From: Ignavibacteriales bacterium
GTDB lineage: Bacteria > Bacteroidota > Ignavibacteria > Ignavibacteriales > Ignavibacteriaceae
Direction of reading: 5' to 3'
Assembly (NCBI GenBank): GCA_016182615.1
Contig: JACPGF010000100.1
Span: 1 to 52,656, forward strand
Length of the DNA: 52,656 nt
Under the pieces are notes generated by a model. That model did no database searches and had not been told where the DNA came from. It was given only the letters and a program-made list of their open reading frames with translations. Positions 7,543 through 16,642 of this stretch are shown here, piece after piece; the first letter of the stretch is position 1; each line of letters starts with the position of its first letter. The position numbers were made by a program, and so were the translations under genes.

Positions 7543-8778
7543 TTATAAATAATCCAACAATGATTTAGGCAGCAGCATGGCTGATGTTTTATAGAGTAAA
7601 TCCGTTGAATACTGCGCGGATTGCATCTCTATTGCCGCTTTGGCCACATCAACGTCATTTTCTTTACTCATAAGGGTTTCCAACTGCAGTTCCTGTGTTT
7701 GCATCATTTCCGCCATCGAGTCCATACGGTTTTGCATACCGCCGGCATCGGAAAGTTTTTGCAGTATATGCGCGTCGAAATTTTGTATCAGCGCAACCTG
7801 CTCGTCGGTTGGTTTAAGCCCCGAGGCGAGCCTTTCTTTAACTGAACTGAGAACGTTCAGAATATTGGCCTTTTGCGAGGTGCTGCCTTGCAAAGCAGAA
7901 GTGCTTCCTTCAGTCATACCCGTCGGGTCTATCAAAAAGCTCACTTTTGCCGTAGGCAGATCAACCGCTATTTTTGCAGGTGCGGCTCCACCCAATGTCT
8001 TTAGCTCACCGGTAGTTGCATCAAATGCCATCTGGCTTGTGCCTGAGCTAATCGCGTTATTTTGCGAGTCCCGCACTTCGTACTGCATGGTGTATTGCTG
8101 TGCGGCTGTTTTGGTGTAGGTCATTTGTACCGTGTATTCTTTACCAAGCGCATCGGCTACAACCTGCGAGTTTTGCAGCGTGGAACCAACAGCAGCATTT
8201 TTATCAAACGATCCTTTTTGGCTCACAACGGGATAAAATAATTCTTCACCGCTGATGTTAATTTTTTGTTCTGCACTGTTTGCTATTTTAATTTTTTGGT
8301 CACCGCCCAGGCCGTTGCTTACGCCGTACCATGATGCAGTGGCAAACGGTACCGATGAAGTTGCCGTTCCCGCGAACAAGTGTTTTCCGTCCAGATCGGT
8401 ATTCGCGTACTGTAATATCGATTTAAGAGCCGTATCAATTTTTTGTGCATACGAGGGCAGCATATCTGAATTTCCGGCATTATTGGCCGACGTAATTTCG
8501 GTTAAAATGTTCTGCACTTCGCTTTGCATGCCTTCCATCGCGGTAATGCCCGACTTCAGGAAATTGTTCCCGTTGTCGATATTCTTCGTGTATGTGGTAA
8601 TATCACTTAACTGGTTTTGGAACCGTGTAACCCGGGCTGAACCCAACGGGTTGTCCGATGGCTTTGAAATAGATTTTTGTGTAGCCATCTTCGTCTGCAA
8701 ATCGCTCAGTGTTTTTTTCGAGCGCGTCAGATTATCAATAAATGTTTGCTGCAAATAGCGGTCTGTTACTCGTATCAT
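7543..8778 (-). CDS. flgL: flagellar hook-filament junction protein FlgL (HAP3)
   Basis: The N-terminus MIRVTDRYLQQTFIDNLTRS and the following KPSDNP motif are the flagellin/FlgL coiled-coil D0/D1 segment. The C-terminus (AKAAIEMQSAQYSTDLLYKTSAMLLP) pairs with it. The middle (about 140-300) is a variable beta-rich exposed domain. The 411-aa length is normal for FlgL. FlgL joins FlgK to the filament at the cell surface and is exported by the flagellar type III apparatus. It starts 2 bp after flgK, the standard flgK-flgL order. Confidence 0.95.
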   Translation of the reverse strand: MIRVTDRYLQQTFIDNLTRSKKTLSDLQTKMATQKSISKPSDNPLGSARVTRFQNQLSDITTYTKNIDNGNNFLKSGITAMEGMQSEVQNILTEITSANNAGNSDMLPSYAQKIDTALKSILQYANTDLDGKHLFAGTATSSVPFATASWYGVSNGLGGDQKIKIANSAEQKINISGEELFYPVVSQKGSFDKNAAVGSTLQNSQVVADALGKEYTVQMTYTKTAAQQYTMQYEVRDSQNNAISSGTSQMAFDATTGELKTLGGAAPAKIAVDLPTAKVSFLIDPTGMTEGSTSALQGSTSQKANILNVLSSVKERLASGLKPTDEQVALIQNFDAHILQKLSDAGGMQNRMDSMAEMMQTQELQLETLMSKENDVDVAKAAIEMQSAQYSTDLLYKTSAMLLPKSLLDYL

Positions 8779-8780
8779 TT

Positions 8781-10139
8781 TTATACCACGTTTAGCAATG
8801 TTTGAAACATATCGTTTGCAGTTTTAATTAGTTTAGCTGCTGCATCATACGAACGCTGATATTTAAGGATATTTACCATTTCCTCATCTACCGAAACACC
8901 TGAATAACTTTCCTTCTGGCTCTGTAACTGCGAAAGCACCATCGAAGAAGAATCCGCTGTCTGCTCGGCATTCTCTATCGAGGAGGCGAGGGTATTTACA
9001 AAATCGGCATACATCTCCGGCATCGTTTGGCCGTCGGTATTTTTAGCATTCTTCAGTTCAGCAATCTGTACTGCAATCGAATTATTACCCGTGCTTCCAT
9101 CTGAAGAAAGTGCAAGATTTTTTGCATTCTCAAGTATTTTACTATTTATCTTTATAACACCATTCTGATAGCCGGAAAAGAAGTCGATCCCGGTTTCAGG
9201 CGGCGTACCAAGACTGTGCCCTTTCGAATGTAAACTGTTTACTTTTTCAATCAATGTCCCGGCCATCGTGTCAAGCTTTTTAAGCATATCCGGTATGGTG
9301 CTGCTGTATAATTGTGTTACCGCGCCAAGTTCTCCGCCATTAACTGCTAAGGTAGCCGCGCCATCGGCTGTTTGTATCTTAAGCGCGTTGCCGTCAACGG
9401 CAACTTTCAACTCCTCGGCAACAAATCTGTCTGCTGCAAGCATGCCGCCAATGGTAATCACCGCCATATTATCTTTGTCAATGGTGGCGCTGATATTGGC
9501 AATCTGGCTCATCGCCTGAACAACTTCATCACGCTGATCAAGTAAATCATTCGGGGTGCCTCCCGACATCGAGGCTTCGTAAATTTGTTTATTAAGCGTG
9601 TTAATCTGCTTTATTTGCGCGTTAATAGTCTTTGTCATCGACTCTGCATCAGAGCGTAAATCCGGTTTCAGGCTTGCAATACCTTCGTAGATATTCTGGA
9701 ATTTTGAAGCCATCAACTGTGTTTTCTGTACAACATTTTGCCTGAGTGAAACAGATTCCGGGTTAACCGATGCATCAGTCCATGAATTAAAGAATTGGTT
9801 CATCAATGAATTAAGCCCTTGATCACCCGGTTCGGAGAGAGATGACTCAATCTGCTGAAGATAGGTTGACTGTTTCGAATTATAATTGTATTGATTATTG
9901 TACGTCCGTATCTGCGAGTCGGTAAGCATGTTCTTTACCCGCTGTACGTCTTTTAGTATCACTCCTGAACCAAGGCTGTAATTGGCATTCCTGTCTGCAA
10001 GATCCGGTGATAAAACCGCCCTCTGCCTTGAGTAGTTTGCATTGCCAGCGTTGCTGATGTTATTCGATGTAACGCCTAACGCCTGCTGATAGGTGGTTAA
10101 AGCCCGGCTGCCTATATTAAGTAGTTTGGTAAAGCTCAT
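8781..10139 (-). CDS. flgK: flagellar hook-associated protein FlgK (HAP1)
   Basis: The N-terminus (LLNIGSRALTTYQQALGVTS, then NNISNAGNANYSRQR) and C-terminus (VSVDEEMVNILKYQRSYDAA and MFQTLLNVV) are the paired FlgK/rod-hook family ends. The length of 452 aa is at the short end for FlgK, indicating a reduced variable domain. It caps the hook and connects it to FlgL. The gene is 1 bp after flgN, the gene for its export chaperone. Confidence 0.95.
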   Translation of the reverse strand: MSFTKLLNIGSRALTTYQQALGVTSNNISNAGNANYSRQRAVLSPDLADRNANYSLGSGVILKDVQRVKNMLTDSQIRTYNNQYNYNSKQSTYLQQIESSLSEPGDQGLNSLMNQFFNSWTDASVNPESVSLRQNVVQKTQLMASKFQNIYEGIASLKPDLRSDAESMTKTINAQIKQINTLNKQIYEASMSGGTPNDLLDQRDEVVQAMSQIANISATIDKDNMAVITIGGMLAADRFVAEELKVAVDGNALKIQTADGAATLAVNGGELGAVTQLYSSTIPDMLKKLDTMAGTLIEKVNSLHSKGHSLGTPPETGIDFFSGYQNGVIKINSKILENAKNLALSSDGSTGNNSIAVQIAELKNAKNTDGQTMPEMYADFVNTLASSIENAEQTADSSSMVLSQLQSQKESYSGVSVDEEMVNILKYQRSYDAAAKLIKTANDMFQTLLNVV

Positions 10140-10140
10140 G

Positions 10141-10599
10141 TTATACTTTTCTGTCTATCAAAGTTTGCCGGTGCCGTAAGGCCATTATACCCGCGATGGT
10201 TTCCGAGTAAAACTTGCGCAGGTGTGTTAGCAAAAACATGTTCTGCTTGTTAATTTTTGAGATATTCTCAACAACCGTCCTTGTTTCCGTTTCCAGTTCC
10301 AGTAATTGCTGCCGTTCATCTGCCGATGTTTTTCCGGCGAGTATTTCACTGAGCTTTCGTCCTGTTCTTGCATTATACTGAATGCCAAAATGCCGCAGGG
10401 TATCTGATATAATAGTAAAACGTTTCTGTTCTGCCATTCTGATGGCTGCCATAAGCTGTTCTTCGCGCTGAAGTACGTTGGCAAATTCCTCGTTATTCGA
10501 AGCAATCAGCTCACGCTTTTTATCTTCTGCAACTGCCAGCAATTGCTGTAACTGTGCCAGTTGTACCCGGTATAATTCAATTAGCTCGTGCAAGTTCAT
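10141..10599 (-). CDS. flgN: FlgN-like flagellar export chaperone
   Basis: This is a 152-aa all-helical protein with heptad-like Leu/Ile spacing. Its opening (LHELIELYRVQLAQLQQLLA, then EDKKRELIASNNEEF) is typical of FlgN, the cytoplasmic chaperone for FlgK and FlgL. Position supports it strongly, immediately upstream of flgK and flgL. Its start lies 23 bp inside the 3' end of flgJ. The sequence is weakly conserved, as is normal for the family. Confidence 0.85.
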   Translation of the reverse strand: MNLHELIELYRVQLAQLQQLLAVAEDKKRELIASNNEEFANVLQREEQLMAAIRMAEQKRFTIISDTLRHFGIQYNARTGRKLSEILAGKTSADERQQLLELETETRTVVENISKINKQNMFLLTHLRKFYSETIAGIMALRHRQTLIDRKV

Positions 10600-11416
10600 C
10601 TGTGCTCCTAAAGTGTTCGAAGTATCCTAAAACCCGCTGTACGTATTGCTGCGTTTCCTGAAACGGGGGAACTCCATTATATTTATCAACATTGCCCGGA
10701 CCTGCATTATAAGCCGCCAAAGCCAGTTTAACGTTTCCGTCATATTTATCCAGCAATCCGGATATGTATTTACTGCCGCCGAAAATATTATCGGCAGGGT
10801 TCCATACATTCCTGACTCCCATATCTTGGGCAGTGGAATCAATAAGCTGCATTAATCCTTTCGCGTTTGCTTTCGATAAAGCCTTATCATTGCCTGCAGA
10901 TTCTGCAAGGATAATCGATTTGATAATATCTTTATCGACTCCAAACTGTTGTGAAGCCTTTTCGATAATTGACCCGTATTGCTCAACTCTGTTTAACGAA
11001 CTCTTACTGGGCTGAATGGCAGCCCCTGTGCCGGTATCATGTAAAGGTTTCAAGCCCTGAAAAATTTTTTGTGCCTTTGCTTCTGGCAGTTCTTCGCCGG
11101 TAATTGACCGGTAAATTTTTTCCGCTATACCCATACCGCGCGATTTTGTTATGAACTCTGACATGTTCGACTGGAATAAAGTATCATACACTTCTGCTCC
11201 CGAACCTTCTCCTTCGCCTGCACCTAATAGCCCGGTTTCTCCTTGCGACATACTCTTCAGCATCATCTGCGTTAACAAACTTTCAAAGTCCCTCGAAGCC
11301 TGGGCGAGCTGCTCCTTCTTATCCGCGGGATAGCCCTTTCCCTTTACTTCCGCGGGAGTATCAAGGTGTTTCAGGTTTGTTAGTTTTAGTTGTACTTCGC
11401 CGGACATAATATTCAT
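10577..11416 (-). CDS. flgJ: FlgJ-type rod protein fused to an SLT lytic transglycosylase
   Basis: Residues about 35-105 form the rod-binding domain (FESLLTQMMLKSM, then FITKSRGMGIAEKIY). Residues about 148-270 form a Slt70-like lytic transglycosylase: catalytic Glu172 in ILAESAGN, then AKGLMQLID and LALAAYNAGPGNVDKY. In beta- and gammaproteobacterial FlgJ the hydrolase part is instead a GH73 glucosaminidase, so this is a different fusion serving the same role of opening peptidoglycan for the rod. The ATG at 11416 overlaps the flgI stop; an in-frame ATG 9 nt later is an alternative start. There is no Sec signal, consistent with type III export. Confidence 0.93.
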   Translation of the reverse strand: MNIMSGEVQLKLTNLKHLDTPAEVKGKGYPADKKEQLAQASRDFESLLTQMMLKSMSQGETGLLGAGEGEGSGAEVYDTLFQSNMSEFITKSRGMGIAEKIYRSITGEELPEAKAQKIFQGLKPLHDTGTGAAIQPSKSSLNRVEQYGSIIEKASQQFGVDKDIIKSIILAESAGNDKALSKANAKGLMQLIDSTAQDMGVRNVWNPADNIFGGSKYISGLLDKYDGNVKLALAAYNAGPGNVDKYNGVPPFQETQQYVQRVLGYFEHFRSTDELARAN

Positions 11417-12516
11417 TACATTATTACCAATTCAGCAGTTAGTGCGCCAGCCTCTTTTAAGGCTTGGAAAATAGCGATTATATCACGGGGCGAAACTTTA
11501 AGCGAGTTAAGCGCCGCTGCAACTTCTTGTACATTGCTCGCACCGTTTATCGAGACAACTGAGTTCGAATCCGAATCCTCTACCGTTGGCACCAGATTAT
11601 TAAACAACACGGTCTGCCCGTTCGAAAATGCATTGGGTTGCGAAACACCCTGATTCGATTTTATATTAATTTTAAGATTCGCGTGTGATATGGTTACCGG
11701 TAATATCCTAACGTTACTGCCGGCAACAACCGTTCCGGTGCGCTCATTAAGCACTACCTTGGCAATTGCATCCGTTAACACGCCAATGGTTTCTACTTCG
11801 GCCAGAAAGGATGTTAGTGTTGACTGCTTATCAGCAGGGATTAGTATCCGTACTTCGGAGGCATCAACCGCGCTTGCTATCTGGCTGTTATATTTCAAAT
11901 TGATTGCATTCATGATATTTGCTGCGGTTGTAAAATCCGGTTTGCGTACCAGAATACTTACAGCCGTTGTATCCATAGAACTGCCGTTAGCCAGTGGCTC
12001 CTGCATAACACCGCCGCCGGGTATCCGGCCGCTCAGCGCGTGATTTTTTGCAACCCGTCCGCCGCTGCCCGTATTAATGTCATATCCGCCAATGGATATT
12101 GAACCTTGGCACATTGCATACACAGTACCGTCTTTGCCCGAAAGCGGGGACATTAAAAGTATTCCGCCCATCAGGCTGGTTGCATCTCCCATCGAAGATA
12201 CACTTATATCAAATTCGCTGCCCGATTTTAGATAATTATTAATGTTGGCAGTTATCATTACAGCCGCGATATTTCTTGTCCGCATGTTAACATCCGGAAC
12301 CGTAATCCCGAACCGTTTTAACATACTGGTTACCGATTGCATGGTAAAAGTCGAGCGGTAACTGTCTCCGCTTCCGGCTAACCCGACAACAAGTCCATAT
12401 CCGATAAGTTGTTCGGTTTGCACGCCTTTAAAATAGGCCACATCTTTTATCCGCTGCGCGCCTAAACGCGGAACAATAAAACAGGCAAGCAGCAATCCGA
12501 TAATTAGTTTTCTCAT
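11416..12516 (-). CDS. flgI: flagellar P-ring protein FlgI
   Basis: A signal peptide (MRKLIIGLLLACFIVPRLGA) precedes the mature RIKDVAYFKGVQTEQLIGYG, the strongly conserved FlgI start. GLVVGLAGSGDSYRSTFTMQS and the late NERTGTVVAGSNVRILP segment are also diagnostic. The 366-aa length is standard. FlgI forms the periplasmic P ring in the peptidoglycan layer. Its presence shows a diderm cell. It starts 9 bp after flgH and overlaps flgJ by one base. Confidence 0.97.
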   Translation of the reverse strand: MRKLIIGLLLACFIVPRLGAQRIKDVAYFKGVQTEQLIGYGLVVGLAGSGDSYRSTFTMQSVTSMLKRFGITVPDVNMRTRNIAAVMITANINNYLKSGSEFDISVSSMGDATSLMGGILLMSPLSGKDGTVYAMCQGSISIGGYDINTGSGGRVAKNHALSGRIPGGGVMQEPLANGSSMDTTAVSILVRKPDFTTAANIMNAINLKYNSQIASAVDASEVRILIPADKQSTLTSFLAEVETIGVLTDAIAKVVLNERTGTVVAGSNVRILPVTISHANLKINIKSNQGVSQPNAFSNGQTVLFNNLVPTVEDSDSNSVVSINGASNVQEVAAALNSLKVSPRDIIAIFQALKEAGALTAELVIM

Positions 12517-12525
12517 GGTCTTAGC

Positions 12526-13098
12526 CTAAAATAACCAGTGGAATAATTTTGTAACCAGGCCTGGCTTTTGTGCACTATCTATCATGCCCTGTCCTTCAAA
12601 AATAATTTCGGCCTCGGTAATATTATAAGAATAGACAACATTCTCAGACGATATATCAGTTGTCCGGACAACACCTTTTATATGCACTATCTGTTCTTCT
12701 CCGTTAATAACAATTTTTCTGCTGCCGCGTATGCGGATATTCCCATTGCTTAAAACCGAATCGATAGTTGCGCTTATTTTTGTTGTAACTACCCCGTAAG
12801 ATTTTGTGCCGCCTGAACCATTAAAACTGTTGCCCGAATTGAGCGCGAGGGAATTGTTGGGGATAGGAGTCTTGCCTACTTCGAGCGAAGACCCGAAATT
12901 AATGCCGCTGCTTCTGCCCGATTTGGTTTCTGCCTGATTACTTGCCTGTGAAGATTCCATTACATAAATAGTAATTGCATCTCCCAAGCGGTTCGCTTTA
13001 AAATCGGAGAACAGCGAAGCTGCCGCGTTGCGTTTCATATCCTGCGCAACAAGGGTGCAGGACACAATCAATACTATTACTGCAAATTTCATTTTCAT
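12526..13098 (-). CDS. flgH: flagellar L-ring protein FlgH
   Basis: The mature part has SLFSDFKANRLGDAITIYV and later ISATIDSVLSNGNIRIRGSR, both characteristic of FlgH, the outer-membrane L ring. The N-terminus MKMKFAVIVLIVSC gives a short signal with IVSC, a possible lipobox; proteobacterial FlgH is a lipoprotein, so lipidation is plausible though the signal is unusually short. At 190 aa it is slightly shorter than the usual 220-230. It starts 3 bp after flgA. Confidence 0.95.
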   Translation of the reverse strand: MKMKFAVIVLIVSCTLVAQDMKRNAAASLFSDFKANRLGDAITIYVMESSQASNQAETKSGRSSGINFGSSLEVGKTPIPNNSLALNSGNSFNGSGGTKSYGVVTTKISATIDSVLSNGNIRIRGSRKIVINGEEQIVHIKGVVRTTDISSENVVYSYNITEAEIIFEGQGMIDSAQKPGLVTKLFHWLF

Positions 13099-13101
13099 AC
13101 A

Positions 13102-13764
13102 TTACTCAAGAATTTTTACTCTGCTTCCGGATTCAACAATTGCTTTAAATACTTTTTTATCTTTAGATACAACACGAATCGTGCCACCGGCATAGCCATT
13201 TTCACGGGCGGTAACAGTCAAGGAAACCTCTGCAGCACCCACGGTAATATACCCTGTAAGCTGGTCGCCATACTTTACCAGGGGCCGCTCGCGCATCATA
13301 TTTTGTGTTAAAATAACGCCTTCGTTAATATGCATGGCTGCAACGGCTTTATCAAATTGGAAGTTTTTGCTGGCCACATCGCCTTTTACTTTGGTAATCT
13401 CTTTGTTCTCTAACGCAAAATCAGCCGCCTGAAGTTCAGAACTTACGTTTACCGGCCTTTTAGACACCCATACATCGGCAAATACTCGCAATTTAACCGA
13501 CAAAACAGAATGGAAAACAGATTTACTTGATGAATTGAGTATTATGGGGATATAGGCAAACCCTGAGTTAACTATGCAGGGTTTCGATTTGTCAATTTGT
13601 AGTTTTGTTGTTCCTTCAGGAACTCCGGCGGGATATTGGATGGAAACAATTTCTATGTTGGTGTATTGTTTCAATTCGTTCTCAAGGTATCCCTTTACCA
13701 GTGCATCATAATCCGTTGCCCCGGTAAAGAGAAACAATAAGAATGAAAACAGAAAAAAGGCCAT
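13102..13764 (-). CDS. flgA: FlgA, periplasmic chaperone for P-ring assembly
   Basis: A hydrophobic N-terminal signal (MAFFLFSFLLFLF) precedes a domain of about 120 residues and a C-terminal SAF/ChapFlgA domain (GVILTQNMMRERPLVKYGD, then VSLTVTARENGYAGGTIRV). FlgA helps FlgI assemble into the P ring. The position between flgG and flgH fits the usual flgFGAHI order. At 220 aa it is of normal size. Confidence 0.92.
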   Translation of the reverse strand: MAFFLFSFLLFLFTGATDYDALVKGYLENELKQYTNIEIVSIQYPAGVPEGTTKLQIDKSKPCIVNSGFAYIPIILNSSSKSVFHSVLSVKLRVFADVWVSKRPVNVSSELQAADFALENKEITKVKGDVASKNFQFDKAVAAMHINEGVILTQNMMRERPLVKYGDQLTGYITVGAAEVSLTVTARENGYAGGTIRVVSKDKKVFKAIVESGSRVKILE

Positions 13765-13766
13765 TA

Positions 13767-14567
13767 TTAGCCACGTTTCAAATTATTAGCCATTTGCATC
13801 ATATCCTCCACCGTTTTTACCGTCTTGGAGTTAATTTCATACGCGCGTTGCGCGGTAATCATGGCAACCATTTCTTCAACGATATCCACGTTTGAAGCCT
13901 CGGTAAATCCCTGATGCACCTCGCCAAAGCCATTGGACGCTGGGCTGCCAATCAAAGGCAGACCGGATGCCGGAGTTTCCTGGTACAGGTTATTGCCTAA
14001 GGCCAACAAGCCGCCGGGATTAACGAATTTTACTAATTCCATATTCCCTACCTCAAGCACATTGCCGTTATTCTCAACTAAAGAAACCTGGCCGTCTTTG
14101 GTTACCTGTACCTGAGCGGTATCAGCGGTAACTTTAATACCAGGCTCAACGGAGTAACCGCTGGCTGTTACAATGGTACCTTCCGAAGATATTTTGAATG
14201 AGCCGTCACGGGAGTAAACCATCGAACCATCGGGCTTTCTGATCTGAAAGAATCCTTCGCCCTGTATAGCAAGATCCATCTGGCTGCCTGACTCATGCAA
14301 ATCTCCCTGCGAAAACATTTTTTGTGTTGAAGAGAGCTGCACACCGTTACCTACCTGAACTTTCATGGAGGTTTTTTCGGTTACGCCCGGGAGTTCTGCG
14401 TTAAGCGGGTTGGCCGCTACTTCCTGGTACATCAAATCTTCAAATTCAGCACGGTTTTTCTTAAAACTATTGGTGTTCAGGTTAGATATATTATTTGCAA
14501 TAACCTGAATATTAACCTGCTGTGCATACATTCCTGAGGCGGCTGTTCTTAGTGCTCTGGTTGGCAT
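13767..14567 (-). CDS. flgG: flagellar distal rod protein FlgG
   Basis: The opening PTRALRTAASGMYAQQVNIQ, followed by VIANNISNLNTNSFKKNRA, is diagnostic of FlgG. The C-terminal FTEASNVDIVEEMVAMITAQ and RAYEINSKTVKTVEDMM complete the rod-family signature. The length of 266 aa is typical (about 260). FlgG forms the distal rod spanning the periplasm. It follows the flgF-type gene by about 14 bp. Confidence 0.97.
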   Translation of the reverse strand: MPTRALRTAASGMYAQQVNIQVIANNISNLNTNSFKKNRAEFEDLMYQEVAANPLNAELPGVTEKTSMKVQVGNGVQLSSTQKMFSQGDLHESGSQMDLAIQGEGFFQIRKPDGSMVYSRDGSFKISSEGTIVTASGYSVEPGIKVTADTAQVQVTKDGQVSLVENNGNVLEVGNMELVKFVNPGGLLALGNNLYQETPASGLPLIGSPASNGFGEVHQGFTEASNVDIVEEMVAMITAQRAYEINSKTVKTVEDMMQMANNLKRG

Positions 14568-14581
14568 GATACATTTCCTTT

Positions 14582-15292
14582 CTAATAAACTCTTCCGACT
14601 TCGGCTGCTTTACCGAGGCTGGTATCAAAAAATCCGATAATTTTTTGTGTTGCTTCAAAATCTTTGTTTAACATAATCATAGACTGCATCTCGATAATGG
14701 GGCTCACGTTCGATTCCTCGATATAGCCCTGGCTTATCTTGTAGTCCGCTTCACTTGCTTCGTCAAATTCAGTTCCCTCGTACCTGAAATCCTGTGTATC
14801 TGTCCTGAGCATGTTTTCCTGGGTTTTTACCGTTCCAACCATTAGTTTGTCAACGGTCATATCGCCCATCATTATTTCGCCGTCCTTGGTTACTTCAATA
14901 TTCTTCTTTTTGTCAATTAAAGCCTCGTAAAGGTTAATTTCTCCCTTTGTTCCAAGTACTTTTTTACCATGCGAATTAACAAGATATCCTTCTTCGGAAA
15001 TATGAAAGCGCCCGTCACGCGTCAGCTCCTTTCCCTTTTCTCCTTGCAGAACGAAAAAACCGCTGCCCCGCATGGAAAGATCAAGCGTATTGTTCGAGGC
15101 AACAACGTTGCCTTCGGAAAAATCGGTTAACTGTTTGTAGTTTTTACCCTGTTCGCGGGTAAGTATCTCAGAAAAGGGCAGCTGCCGTTTATACCCAATC
15201 GTGTTAAGATTGGCAAGGTTATTTGCCACAATTTCGATGTTTTGTGTTTTATAGTTAAGATTCCGTGCTGCCTGATAAATTGCTTTTACCAT
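14582..15292 (-). CDS. flgF: flagellar proximal rod protein FlgF
   Basis: This is a rod/hook-family protein: N-terminal IEIVANNLANLNTIGYKRQ and C-terminal ESNVSPIIEMQSMIMLNKDF with EATQKIIGFF. It is shorter and more divergent than the adjacent FlgG, and gene order (flgF-flgG) supports FlgF. Its C-terminus carries a tail (GKAAEVGRVY) after the coiled segment. FlgF joins the proximal and distal rod. Confidence 0.92.
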   Translation of the reverse strand: MVKAIYQAARNLNYKTQNIEIVANNLANLNTIGYKRQLPFSEILTREQGKNYKQLTDFSEGNVVASNNTLDLSMRGSGFFVLQGEKGKELTRDGRFHISEEGYLVNSHGKKVLGTKGEINLYEALIDKKKNIEVTKDGEIMMGDMTVDKLMVGTVKTQENMLRTDTQDFRYEGTEFDEASEADYKISQGYIEESNVSPIIEMQSMIMLNKDFEATQKIIGFFDTSLGKAAEVGRVY

Positions 15293-15308
15293 TGTAAACT
15301 CTTGCTCG

Positions 15309-15515
15309 TTATTTTACGTTTCCATGAATCGTTTGTGCAATCAGCGTATTAATCCGGTGCATTTTAGCGTTAGTTTTGTCCGAGAGCATCTTAGCCACGG
15401 CTTCTTTCAAAAAGCCGCTGCCTTCCCGGCCTCGTTCAAATGCAAACTCTGTTATAGCTTTAGCAACCACCTGATTGGAATAACGGCCTTCTTGACCCGG
15501 CTGATATTCTATCAC
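15309..15515 (-). CDS. 68-aa small protein, possible truncated FlhB-C-like (FlhX/YlqH-type)
   Basis: This short gene is tightly packed, 2 bp after the FliK-like gene and 16 bp before flgF, so it is likely real. The N-terminal part IEYQPGQEGRYSNQVVAKA resembles the start of the FlhB cytoplasmic domain (Y-x-P-G...-VVAK), and the remaining helices could match the rest with deletions. Stand-alone FlhB-C proteins (YlqH/FlhX) are known next to FliK-like genes, which is the situation here. The similarity is weak, the NPTH cleavage motif is absent, and an anti-sigma or chaperone role cannot be excluded. Confidence 0.6.
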   Translation of the reverse strand: MIEYQPGQEGRYSNQVVAKAITEFAFERGREGSGFLKEAVAKMLSDKTNAKMHRINTLIAQTIHGNVK

Positions 15516-15517
15516 GT

Positions 15518-16642
15518 TTATACCGTTACGTTAACTGATGCCTGAGAAAACTGAGCAAAACGCGTACCAGAATAAAATTTCCAGAAAGCAGAGATATTAG
15601 TCTCGTCAAATAGTTCCATCGCACGCTTTAAAACGTCATTTGGAAGTATCCAGGAGCTTTGTGAGCACTCGATGTGCAGTGAGGGGTGTTCATACATGCC
15701 GCGAACGTAAACCGGGTCTTGTTTTTTGGTGCCGGTTATATCGACACTCAGCCTGTAAGAATGTTCGTCTTCAGCACTGTGGTTGTGTATGTGCAGAAAA
15801 TATTCCGCATCTTCCCTGATAATCAGGAAGGAAGGGTAAATTTTGAAGAAATTATATACGGATTTTTGCAGCGTATATTCTACAAGATTATCAATAAATG
15901 CTTCATAGGCTTGTTTTCCGCCACCCGCTACGGCAGCAGCAACTTCTTTTAACCTGAATATCAGGTCAATTATTTCTTTTTCAGGGGATACATTCTTTGG
16001 CGGCTTAGCTTTTACAAGAACTGCATGTACCGTTTCTGCTATCCCTAGAGGGTATTTAACCGAAGGAAGGGTCACCGTAACAAAACGGAATATTTCCTTC
16101 ATTACTTCCTGGATAGAACGCTGGAAAAGTTCTTTAACCGAGCTGCCGCTATCCTCTAACTCCTGAATGGGAATCATAGACAGAGCCACGACTAACTGCA
16201 TCTGCATCGGGTCGGGGTGCAGCATCTGGTCTTCTGCTTTGTCCAGTATCCATTCCAAGCGCGATTTAATTACCGGTTTCTTTTTCCCAACCAGCTCAGA
16301 AGTAATTTCTTCTGCCAGTTTACCGCTTAACCCCAGCCGTTTAACCAATCCCGCGGCAACCGTGTTGTTTGCCCTTCCCGAATGCAGAACATCTGCCTGC
16401 AGCGTAAAGGGTTTTTGTTTAAGAACCTTTGCCAAAAATTCGTCGCCTTTAAGCAATGCCATTGGCAGTGCAGCCTGGAAAACGTTACCGTCAACCAATA
16501 ACTTAAACTGCCCATTCAGCCGTTCAAGCACTTTTACCAGCACAATACTGTTCTCTGCCGGTAAAACAGCGTTTTTAATGGTTGAGGCATCTAACCTGAA
16601 AACTCCTGATGCGGCTGCTGAAGCATTTACTCCCGAAATCAT
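15518..16642 (-). CDS. probable FliK-like hook-length/export control protein
   Basis: I do not recognise a clean family. The N-terminal part (VLVKVLERLNGQFKLLVDGN, then FQAALPMALLKGDEFLAKVL) has the small beta-barrel pattern seen at the start of many FliK/YlqG-type proteins. The C-terminal part (FLHIHNHSAEDEHSYRLSVD, then LHIECSQSSWILPNDVLKRA) could be a divergent FliK export-switch domain. The 374-aa protein has no signal peptide. It overlaps the membrane protein gene by one base and is followed by the small FlhB-C-like gene. Being in the rod-hook operon supports a hook-length or export role, stated as inference. Confidence 0.65.
   Translation of the reverse strand: MISGVNASAAASGVFRLDASTIKNAVLPAENSIVLVKVLERLNGQFKLLVDGNVFQAALPMALLKGDEFLAKVLKQKPFTLQADVLHSGRANNTVAAGLVKRLGLSGKLAEEITSELVGKKKPVIKSRLEWILDKAEDQMLHPDPMQMQLVVALSMIPIQELEDSGSSVKELFQRSIQEVMKEIFRFVTVTLPSVKYPLGIAETVHAVLVKAKPPKNVSPEKEIIDLIFRLKEVAAAVAGGGKQAYEAFIDNLVEYTLQKSVYNFFKIYPSFLIIREDAEYFLHIHNHSAEDEHSYRLSVDITGTKKQDPVYVRGMYEHPSLHIECSQSSWILPNDVLKRAMELFDETNISAFWKFYSGTRFAQFSQASVNVTV

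Noticed and set aside
15309-15515. FlgM anti-sigma factor
   Set aside because: The C-terminal helices do not show the FlgM spacing of I-x3-I-x2-G-x-Y, and the position beside a FliK-like gene fits an export-switch helper better.
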